A stretch of DNA of 64,000 nucleotides, taken from positions 6,726,001 to 6,790,000 of the forward strand of contig OU015649.1 in assembly GCA_907165275.2 (NCBI GenBank), written 5' to 3'. Position numbers and translations under genes: made by a program. Below are positions 30,301 through 42,300 of this stretch, in pieces (within the stretch, counting starts at the first letter, position 1; each line of letters starts with the position of its first letter). Origin of the DNA: Zygaena filipendulae. Lineage: Eukaryota > Arthropoda > Insecta > Lepidoptera > Zygaenidae. Under the pieces are notes generated by a model. That model searched no databases. It was not told where the DNA came from and saw only the letters and a program-made list of their open reading frames with translations.

Positions 30301-33300
30301 TAGCTTGCTAAAAGTGAAAGAATTTTCAGAATCGGTTCAGTGAATCTAGAGATTACCCCCTACAACCTCACAAACTCACAATTCACAAACACAAACTTTA
30401 CCTCTTTATAATCTTCTAATATATAAAATTCTCGTGTCACAATGTTTGTTCCCATACTCCTCCGAAACGGCTTGACCGATTCTCATGAAATTTTATATGC
30501 ATATTCAGTAAGCCTGAGAATCGGCTACTATCTATTTTTCATCCCGGAATTCCCGCGGGAACTCCGGAATTAATGCGGGGAACAGCTAATCACCGTAAAC
30601 TACTGTAAGGGGTACAAAGAAGGACGTAGAGTACCTACCTACTTTTTCCCGCAACCTCCGCGGGAATTCCGAAATTACCACGGATGAAATCGCGGGGGAC
30701 AGCTAGTATTAGTATAGATTTGGCACGTATAGCACTCAATACTTGTGAATTACGTACTAAAAAAAATATCATACTTTGATTATGATGTAAAAATATCATA
30801 TCTAATCAAACACAACAGAGGTTGGGAGAGTACCTACTCTTACGGAATATCTACTTGACCGGTATTTTTATAGTTCGAAGGTGGTGAAGAAAGGGGTGCA
30901 CTGGGCGAGGGGGCGGAGGACGGCGACGCGGCCGACGTTCTCTCCGACCTCAGAGACGACGATGAGGACTCTGTAAGTACACTACTACCACCACCCACCA
31001 CCCGCCGCCCCACACCTTCGTGCCACAGTACTTAATGGGACACTAGGGCACTAGGCCCGCACGAGAACCATAAACACAACGCGTCGCTCATTAAAATGTT
31101 CATTTAAATTTATTTGTTCCCATACTAATTTAGAGTCACGCTAGTTAACAATGTCAAGAGACGACATCCATAATATCGATGTGTTTGTACTGCCAGTTGG
31201 ACTACTCAGTAGTACTACTGATACAGAGCGGTTGCTCGTCAATTCCGTTATTCGTAGGTATTATCACCGCAAGAAGAAAGCAAGGACAGCGATGAGCGGA
31301 AAATTGTCAATATGTTACATGAGGAACTTGTAAACAGGGACGACGACAAGTGAGTTCATTAATACTATACTTAGGTACAATTTTTTTACATATAAAGTTC
31401 AGTTATGTTTACCATAAAGATAGAGCATCAGAACTAGTTCTATTTGAATTTCAATATACACATGTCCGCGATGGACTCCGTAACTACTGAATGGATTTTG
31501 GTTAAATTTTGTAGCCATTTATAATATGGTCCAACTTAAAAGATAGGATAGTTTTTATCCCGGAATTCCCGCGGTAACTCCGGCACTAATGCGGGGAACA
31601 GCTAATCACCGTAAACTACTGTCGGGGTACAAAGAAGGACATAGAGTACCTACTTTTTTCCCGCAACCTCCGCGGGAACTCCGAAATTACCGCGGATGAA
31701 ATCGCGGTGGACAGCTAGTGTAATATAATTTATCAAAATAACTCCGAAATCACTGCGGGTGAAACCGCGGGGAACAACTAGTAGTATATAGTCCGAAAGA
31801 CTAAAATGCACCTAACATGTATTAGTATTGGTATGTGCTAGTTGCTACCTATTGATCGTTTCGAAGTCGGTGCAAAACCCGCTCGTGTCTGCCCACTTGT
31901 GTTGTTTTGTTTACGAAAACACGCTCACAATCTTGCAATGTGATGGGAGCGGACTTAGCTCTCAGCCAATTGGCCAAGCCACGAAAAATTGGACTTACGA
32001 CTGGACAATATTTCGTGACCACGTGACATATGACGACAAGTTCCTTATATATGTACACAAAACTGCGATGCGACGCGATGCGAATTCGCAACGCAGAAAA
32101 TTACGACACGAATTGCTGCGATGCGATTTCGTGCGGCAAGGCGTCTCCCAGTGTGACCATTCCTTCGACGACCGTTAACCGTACTAAACGTATTTTGAAT
32201 TGAAAGCTAGGTTGTGACATGGATCGTAAAAAGAAGTGTGCACTTTTATTATTCCTTAGGAGATATAGAAAAAAGAAACAAAGAAGATTTTGGGTTCATC
32301 GCAGGAATGCGCGATGCGAATCAATTCGCAAGTTCTTGCGATGCGTAGAGGGAGCTCGCAGATTTTTGCGATGCGACGTCGCATCGCAGTTTTGTGTACA
32401 AGCCCATAGCGATAACGAATACAGATTGTCAGCTTGGCTAAGGGGAAAGGTATAACATCCAACATTATTTGTTATAAATATCTGACACTATACGTATACG
32501 TATGCAGAGAGCTGGAGGACGCGACGACCCTGTGCCTAACGTTCACGTCGAAGAGCGCCGAAGAGGGGTACACGCGGCGCCACGACCCGTGCCCGCTAGT
32601 GGTGAGCGCGCCGCCGCTGATGCTGCTGCCGGCCGTGGTGGTGCTGGCCAGCTTCGCGGTGCCGCCTGCCTGGCCGCTGCATGCCGTCTACCTCGCGTTC
32701 GTCATAGAAACCGGCTTCGTCAACGTACTCTACTACACGTACTACAGATTCACACAGTTTAAGGTGAGATATACGCACACATTGAAAATACTAGCTGCTC
32801 CCCGCGGTTTCACCGGCGTTAAATTCGTTCCTGCGGGAATTCCGAGATCAAAAGTACCAAATGTCCTTCTATGTACCCCTGATGACTTGTATGCGCAATT
32901 TCATGATGATCGGTCGCAGTAGAACAGATTGGATCTTTATTTCCAAGTACCTTCCTAGTTCTACTGGTAGGCACATAGTGGTAAAACCCTCAATAGCACT
33001 GTATTATTATCAAATGAACATATTATATTATGTAATGTGGTAAATTTTCAGTACGTATTATCAGTTTCTATGAAGTTCCTACTTATTTAATACTAGCTGT
33101 GCCCTGTGTTTCACCCGCGTGAGTTTTGGGATCAAGAACCTTTGCGGACGCAGGCAGAACAACCCGCCAAAGTTTCATCACAATCGGACCAATGGTTTCG
33201 AAACGCATAGAGCCTAGAGGACAGACATATAACAAACATTTAGGTAATAAAGAAAAAGAAGATACTGTCGTAAATTGTATCTTTGCGTCTGTCAAAGAAT

Positions 33301-36300
33301 TTACGCAATTATATAATGACTTATAGAAATATTTAATTATCTTTACCTAATAATTTCCATGTTTCAGAAAAAACGTGTCAGTCCATACTGGAAACTAGCG
33401 TGCGGGATGTTTAATATCGCCATGTTCGTAGCCGCAAACATTGCTCCATTGGTAAGTTTGCAGTTTGCTAAAATATTTACACAATATATTTACTATTTAT
33501 GTTTATTTACAAGAAAATCACATGTTTGTTTATAAGTCTAAAGTCTAGATGATTTAGGAATTAAGTTGATGCTGCTATGTGGCTATGACCATAGTTCTTA
33601 TTACGTATTTAGCATATTGTTATTAAGAATTATAGGAATTATTAGTACCTATATACCTTTACAGAATTCTCTAAACTCAGAAGTGCTTGGTGACCTCAGA
33701 AGTTCTCTTTATACGTATTTACATTACGAGCTGTTCCTCGCGGTTTCACCCGCGGTAATTTCGGAGTTCCCGCAGAAATTCCGGAAAAAAGTACCCTATG
33801 TCCTTCTCTCTACCCCTAACAACGTGTATGCAATAATATTATGGTGATCCGTTGAGCCGGTAAGGGCGTGAAAGCGTAAAAAAAAAACAAACTCACTTTC
33901 AAATTTATATACATATATTTGTATTTTGTAAGAATTTACATCAATGCTGAGAATTTTAAACGAAATATAATACCTAATATTATATATTTTTTTATGACTG
34001 ATAGACGTTTTCCCTCTTGTAACCAGATAATTTGTGGAAGCTTTGAAACTGTTTTGGCGGAGGATGGCTTCCGTGATGACGCTCTATCGCACAGCGGAGC
34101 GCGGCGATGCATCCATCCATCATATTATTATCATGTAATTATACTAAATACATCATAGTTATACAGGATTATTTGGCAAATCATATCCAGTATACAGCTG
34201 AAAGGGTGTAGATACTATGTCCATTGTCCACCACGACGAATAACTTTCAACATATAATTATAGTGTTCCTTATAAGTCTGGGAAAGAATGTATATACAAC
34301 GTGTTAAGGAATTGACTTAAAACTAGAAATTAGTTTGCTCAGAATCGACTTCCGAATCGATCGCACCATGTTTTAATCTAGGTTAAATTTTTTTTATTTT
34401 TACTAGCCTATGTCTAAATTATTCATAATAAGTAAGTATAAGTAAAAGTAGGTACACTAATTGGCTCGTATGCCGTCCGTAGCAAAAATCCACACCGACA
34501 CCTACAGGTGCGGGCGTAGCACTTTGAATTTCGTAGATAAGTTACCTCCAAACTAATGGTGGATAACTTTTTAACCGACTTCCAAAAAGGAGCGTGTATG
34601 TGAAAACTTCGTTAGCGCGATTCACGTAGTTAGTATTCGTCGCTTCATTGTAGTTCGTGACTTGTGGCGTAGAGGTCGCCACAGTATGTATGTTTTACCA
34701 CTGATCGGTATGAAGTCGGTGACAAGTCAAATATGGAAGGGGAAGATGGGCTAAGTCGACTGCCGCCACGCTCTTCGTGAGCAGAACAACCCAAGTGGGC
34801 AGACACCAGCGGGCTTGTCACCGAATTCAAACCGATCAGTGGTAGCACAAACCAATAATAAGATTACGTGTGTTTTTGTCATTTGGATGAAATCGGTATT
34901 TTGTTATTTTTAGCTTTTTATTTTTAGCTTTTTAGTTTTGTGTTTTTGGAAATCGGTTTTAATTTTTTTGTTAAATTTTTTAAAGTATCCGTTTTTTCGA
35001 CATAATATATATATTTTAATGATATCTTTCGTTATTTTTTAAAATGGGGTGTATCAGGTTTTCAGTCAATTCATTAACACGTCGTATAACTTACGGAAGG
35101 GTCTAATTTTTAAAATAGTAATATTTTGTTTTACTTTCATTCCTAACAACTGATTAGCTGAAATTTCAAATTAAAATACCTAGTATTATTTAGTATAATC
35201 TTCTTTCTTTATAAATAAAAAATGAATGTTTGTATGTCTGTCCTCTGTGCGTTTGAAATCATTGGTCCGATTGAGATAAAACTTTGACGGGTTGTTCTGC
35301 CTGCGTCCGCAAAGGTTCCTGATCCCAAAACTCACCCGGGTGAAACCACGGGGCACAGCTAGTATTTTCATAAAACTGAAACCTTTCTATTAGTTTGCCA
35401 TTTACCAATTTGTCGCAACAAAACACGTAGGTATGTCTTTTCTTTCAAAATCAACGGGTTCGTTTCTCGGCTGAGAAAATTATATATTTAAAACATATCT
35501 ATGTATACCTACTCTCCTTTGAGCTTTTTATTAGTTTCGGATGTGTCTTATTGTTGATGTTGTTACTTAATGTATTTGTTTTTTTTTTTAAGTAAATAAA
35601 TTAAAAAAAAAATCCATGTCTTGCACTTGAAAAGAAAACCCACTAAAACAAAGTTTCCCGCAAGAATTCCCGCAGGAACTCCAAAGTAGCCTAATTTACT
35701 CCTTACAACATCAGCTAATTAGCAGTCAAAGTCCCGTCAAAATAGGTCCAACCGTTTCGGAGATTCGGAATTCCCTCAGAAACTCCAAACTTAATTTAGG
35801 TATTCTTCTTCAATTACAAACGGGAAATAAGGATTCATTTAAAAAAATATATAAATAAATTAAGATCGTATTCAATTAATATTAATGTCATGGTGTGCCA
35901 AAATAACTCTGTTACGATTCCACGGTTATTTATGCTATTTAGTTTCAAAAGGCAATGTGTACCTAATAATAATATATTTTTCATTACTCATACTCGGAAA
36001 GTAGGTCTGAAGTTGCCTGAGAAGCGGGTTGAAAGTAACCCTTTTCAGCCCTAGGGAGAATCGCTTTCAACTGACAACTGTCAAATTATTAAAAAAAAAC
36101 TAGGTCTATTTTCACATTTCATGTTTCAACTTTCTATACAGCCAGCGCGATGTAAAATTGAAATAACGTAAAGTTTAAGTAGGTATTAATTAAAATAAAA
36201 TTCACTCACTTTTTCTTAAGCTAATTCCTATTTATATTTTTTTATTTTCTTTAATTAATACTTAATAATTAAAGATAATATTTTTTTTAGGTCGCCACAA

Positions 36301-39300
36301 TGTAAATAAAAAATACTGGCTGAATAGCTAGCCGGCCAAAGAAAAAGAAATAGGTGGGAAAGTGTCAAGCAACTATCCGATCTTCACTCATTTTTTCTTT
36401 AGCTAATTCCTATTTTTATTTTGACTTTCCTTGCATTCGTAATGAAAAGCACAGTGTTACCCTCGGGAGAAAGACTTTCACCGCTAGGATAACAATGTAC
36501 TATTAACATTTTATTTTGACATTTATATAATAAATCCGGTTTTGTAATGTATAAAATTTAATCACGCCTTAACTAAACGCAACAATTACGTATATAAGCA
36601 CGATTATGTTAAATTCAAAGTTAATCAACTTAGGTAATTATTTGTTATTATTGTGATAAATGTAATACTTTATGGCTCTAAGTGCATAATTTATTTCCGG
36701 TATATGTGTGTGTGTGTGTATGTGTATCATGTGTATGGGTGGTCAGTTGGGCGCGGGCGCAGCGTGCGGCGCGCTGTGGGTGTCCCCGCTGGGCGGAGCG
36801 GCGCGCGCGGCGTTGCTGGCGCTGCTGGCGGCCGCGCACACGCTGCCCGCCGCGCTGCACCCCGCGCTGCTCTCGCCGCGCCCCAGTCTCGACCGCGACC
36901 CGTACTTGCACGCCTATAACGCCACCACCGACTACCACCAACCACTCTTGAATATTCTGTGAGTCGCAACACGTTAACGAGCGTCAGGACCTAAAGAATT
37001 CCAAAAATAAATATGGACATTTCACTTTTTGGTTTTAGTAATATCGTTGGAAAATAGCGCGATCGGCATTCAGTGTCGTAATTCGCGACAGTAACATATA
37101 GTGTGCCCATACAGAATACGCATATTATGGTATAACATGGCGCATATACTTGTGCTCTACTACAAATAGTAGAGTCTCTTACGGCCGCACTCAGAGTCGA
37201 CTTTAATGATTACTTAGTTAAGTATAGATTTTTAAAACAAAACTGCCGCAATCAGAGACGTTCAGTAAATTAATGTTAGTTGGCATTTAATGAGATGTTA
37301 CTTAAGTAGTTAAATTCCAATTAACATTAATTTATTAAACTTGTCTGATTGCGGCAGTTTTGTTTTAAAAATCTATACTTATAACTAAGTAGTCATTAAA
37401 GTCGACTCTGAGTGCGGCGGTTAGTCTGTTAGTAAGTATAATATGGAATTACCTAACCACATGAGAAAATGCTTTTTACGCCATAGTTGATGAAAAGTCA
37501 AGTGATTATTTATTTTTATTTATTATTCAAATTTCCAGAGCCCAAATTCATGGCGGCCGACATATCATAATGCTGTTCCTCATAGTGATTGGACTACTTA
37601 TATTCAATCGATATGTAAGTACTTATTTAATCCATGCATATACACAACACATTCATTCAAGCATGCAAGAAATGCAGATTGTGGATGGTCTTATTGATAG
37701 TGTCATTTGGGCTATCTCCCTTCTACGGTCGCCATTGAAAATCGAGTGCCACGGCAAAATGCTGAGTGGCAGCCATTTTGGTACCAAGTATACTTATTTA
37801 AGACTCACGCTTGTACCTACCTATTTTATTTTTATGGTATCAAATAAACTTTTTTCTATTCTGTTCTATTCTATTCAAGTAGGTACAAATTTATTGAAAC
37901 AGAGCGTTTCGAATAGTTTTGAATCTTTATACTTTCTACATACAACGCAAACTCTATTTATAAACGGTAATATTAGTATTGGTGAATATGGGATACAACT
38001 AGGGTTACCTTCCGTCTGGGTTTTCTACGGATTCGTCTAGTAAAGAGGATGTTCGGCGAGCGGCCGTAGGAGAGTTTTTTATATGTCAGCATGATATTGT
38101 AAATAGCGGTAACAGTAGTAAATATTACAATTTCATGATTTGGAATTGAAATAAACAATCAAAATAATGCTTTACCTAAATTGTAAATGGTTGGTGCAGT
38201 TCACTTTATCGCCATTTTGACAAATATTGCGTTAACATACATATACATATAGTCAGAAAGTCAAATGAACCGAACGTGCCCTTGTTGACCTTGATCTTGA
38301 AATATAGAACTATGAGCTTTTTGTCTTATTAGTGGCTAACCGCCGCACTCAGAGTCGACTATAATGATTACTTAGTTAAGTATAGATTTTTAAAACAAAA
38401 CTGCCGCAATCAGAGACGTTCAGTAAATTAATGTTCATTGGCATTTAATAAGATGTAACTTAGTAAGCCGACTCTGAGTGCGGCGGTAAGACACTCTTAC
38501 AGATGGCAACCCTAGATATGGGCAAGTGTTAGCAGATACGTTTGCACTTTGCACTCAGAGCGAGTCGCTGGAGCGCGCGCGGCACTCGCGCGGCGAGCGC
38601 ATGCGCGCGCACGCCGAGCAGGCGGCCGACCTGCGCCGGCGCAACCAAGCGCTCATACACAACGTGCTGCCGCCGCACGTCGCCCGACACTTCATGGGCG
38701 CGCGCCACCACCATCGCGATCTCTACAGCCAAAGTTACGCTGAAGTCGGTGTACTATTCGCATCCATGCCAAACTTTTCAGGTGACTTACATGCGATTAT
38801 AAAAAAGTAAAAAAAATGGGTCACGTGGTATGGAACCGTTCCCTAACTACACAAAATATACCAATGAAACGTTATTTTTTGAGGATATAACTGAGGCACT
38901 ATTGGTTATAAAGAACATAACTATTCTTTATTTAAAAAAAAAATACTGTGAAACATTATACATGACAAGAACTATGATTTAAGAAACTTCGAAAGAACTT
39001 GGTACCTATATAGGTACTTAGTTAAATCTGGGGGCACGGTAGTGCCCCCGCCAAGACGAGCCAGCAAAGCGCAAGTGCACTACCTATCTTTTCTCGAAGC
39101 GTTTCGTCGTTTTTTTGAACCCTTGTAACTTGGGTCTGGATTATACCAGATAAACAAAATTTTCGGAATATGTTGTCAATAGCAGACTTATTAAATGTAT
39201 AAAGTTTTAATTGTATAGCTCCCATCCTTTAGATTTTATTGATATCTTAAAAAACCTCGATTTCGTCACTGACTCACTGATGATCATCAAAATTCTTAGG

Positions 39301-42300
39301 GTACTTCCTAATGTCCTAGAAAGCTGAAATTTGGTATGTAAGCTAGTATTAGTAAACAAACAACAAAAAAATTATAAAACTTGTAACTTTTATCTCCCAA
39401 CCCCTTAAATTAGGGGATGGAAGTTTGTATGAGACTTCTGCAATTTTGACTTACAAAAAGAAATGAAATCCCAACAAAAACATTTTCATGTAAAATGTTG
39501 CCAAGACGAGACCATATGCCAGCACTTTCAAAAAGTTATCAGATCTTATGTAGAGCCAAGCTTCTAACTCTACACGCCTTAACTCTACAAGGTCTAACTT
39601 CACAAACTCTACACCTTAGCCAAAATATGTGGCTTGGCCGTTACGTTACTACAAAGAACTATTATTATATAACAGAAAAGTAATGAAAAATGGACCAATT
39701 TTTCACCTTAGGGCCTAAGGGCCATGTGAATGTAGCGAAATGGTCAAGCCACATATTTTGGCTAAGGTGTAGAGTTTGTGAAGTTAGACCTTGTAGAGTT
39801 AAGGCGTGTAGAGTTAGAAGCTTGGCTCTACATAAGATCTGATAACTTTTTGAAAGTGCTGGCATATGGTCTCGTCTTGGCAACATTTTACATGAAAATG
39901 TTTTTGTTGGGATCTAACTTATTTTATTAGCGAAGCCGATATCTTGGAAAGTTTTTTGTACGAATTAGATTTTATTTCACAGTCAAGTTTTGGTGGCATT
40001 TAAGTGCTTACCTATAAGGCTTTTGAAACTGAACAGAAAATAATAATCCAATACGATTATTAATACGAAGTTAATTGCTATTATTATAACAGTCATAAAA
40101 AGTAATGCTTAGACATTGCAAACTTTATCTTTTTCAGAGTTCTATTCAGAGGAAACAGTAAACAACCAAGGTCTGGAATGTCTGCGATTTCTTAATGAAG
40201 TTATTTCGGATTTTGATTTGGTAAGCCACTAACATTTTCGTTAAAAAACTAATTAAATTCTTATTTAAATTTTAGATTTGCATAACGAGTTGACAATGTT
40301 GCTATATCAATTTAATTTTTAATTACCTACTTGACTGAATAAATAATTTCAGCTACTTGAAGATGCAAAGTTCAGCAAAGACATAATAAAAATTAAAACC
40401 ATCAGCTCAACATACATGGCCGCCTCGGGATTGAATCCTACCCGACAAATGCAGGTAAAGTATCTACCTATAGTACTTACGGATCTACTTTTTAATGCAG
40501 AACTCAGAAATGTTGTATTCTTAAACGTTATCCGATGACAGTGCAAGCCACTTATACACACACCAACAATTCTGAAATATCCGAGTCGTTTTCTTCGAGC
40601 CTTGATCGTTGACTACGAAATTTCGGAATACTTTCCACGAGATTATTGACGATAGTCGATATCTCCGTATCGTAATGATATTATCTACTTAAGGTTTTTG
40701 AAAAATGCTTTCAAATAAATGTTTAGGTACTTTTATCCCTTTATGGTGTAACGTCCAACGTGAGACACATTACCGGGTTCGATCTTCGTGCCAAACACGT
40801 ATACAAAAAACCGCATATCCAACGTTGATGTTTAACTCTATACCTATTTAAACTAATATTATAAATATAAAACAAACAAAATATGTTTTATTTGTTTGTT
40901 ACGATTTACCTAACTTATAAACTACTGGAACGATTTCAGAAATTCTTTCACCATTAGAATGCTACATTATCCCTAATTACTAGTATAGTAGTATATTATT
41001 ATCTGTGCCTTAAGTAACAAAGGCTGTAACCTGGAATTCCCGCGGGAACATCTATTATGCAATAAAATACATGAATTATGAAATCTGATAAGCACTCAAG
41101 AACCAGACGCGCCATCTAATCATATCTAAGCGTAATTCTTAATTTATAAGGATTCCTACTTAATTGAGAATTCAATAGATATTATTTCTTTTATAGTATA
41201 AAAGAAGGGGTGCTTATACACTCGTAGAACCGGCTATATATACACAAATATAGGTAGTAGCTAATGAAAAAGTTTCCAGCCAACAGACGGTGTGCTGGTG
41301 AGATGGGCGCACCTCGCGTGCCTGGTGGAGTTCGCGCTGGAGCTGCAGCGCGTGCTGGCTGCTATCAACGAGCAGTCGTTCAACCACTTCGTGCTGCGCA
41401 TGGGCGTCAACCACGGGCCCATCACCGCCGGCGTCATCGGCGCGCGCAAGCCGCACTACGACATATGGGGCAACACTGTTAATGTCGCCTCGCGCATGGA
41501 GAGCACTGGAAAAGCTGGCTGCATACAGGTACACTAGACGTCACTCTTCGTATGTACGTATATGAACACCATTGTAGGCATAAAAAAAACGTGTGTAGAG
41601 TTACCTAAGTTGGTACGCTTGCAAGTTATACCTACCTACGTCCATGACATGAATTTTAATAAGTCTCCTTAAATCACTTCCGGTGCCTGGTAACATTTTG
41701 TTCTTAACGTGGAAAATTAAAAGTAGAAGTTAAAAAAAATAACCTTCTGGGATAGACGTAAGGTGAAAATATACCACTGACATTTCCTATCTAGACACGC
41801 GGCCGAGTGTCAAGCCAAAGTTCAAGCTTGTTATCTACTCGGGTCAACTTTATTTTTTTTATATTTTTTTCAAATTAATTCTTATCTTCGACCTCTCAGC
41901 TTTCATCTAAATACCGATTAGCACTTGTCCTCATTTCGCTGATTACCTACATGGGTACTTTAATGTTTAAAATATTCGGCTTAGTTTCTCTAGCTGATAT
42001 TTTATCGGTTGTGATTGTCATAAATTAATCAATTAATTATTAGGTACAAATTCTAACGAAAACCCCTCAAAAATTTGTAAGATTGTAAAACTGTTTTTAC
42101 AGGTAACGGCAGAAACGTGTCAAATCCTAGAGAGTTTTGGATATTATTTCGAACAAAGAGGTCTGGTGGCAGTCAAGGGCAAAGGACAGCTCATGACTTA
42201 CTACTTGCAGGGCAAACACGATAAAATCGCCTTGCAGACTGACAAACGCACTGTGAGTAGATATATCAATTATTATTAAAAATTAAATACACTATACTTA

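Noticed and set aside
33919..34158. 79-codon ORF in a cyclase intron
   Set aside because: No splice signals in a compatible phase and no similarity to adenylyl cyclase at this position.
36653..36972. Several GC-rich frames on both strands around the cyclase exon
   Set aside because: Shadows of the real exon 36747-36958, which alone gives hydrophobic helices and correct splice phases.
39495..39886. Twin small proteins [15 protein letters not shown] on opposite strands
   Set aside because: Identical because they lie in the two arms of a perfect palindrome; no sign of coding constraint.
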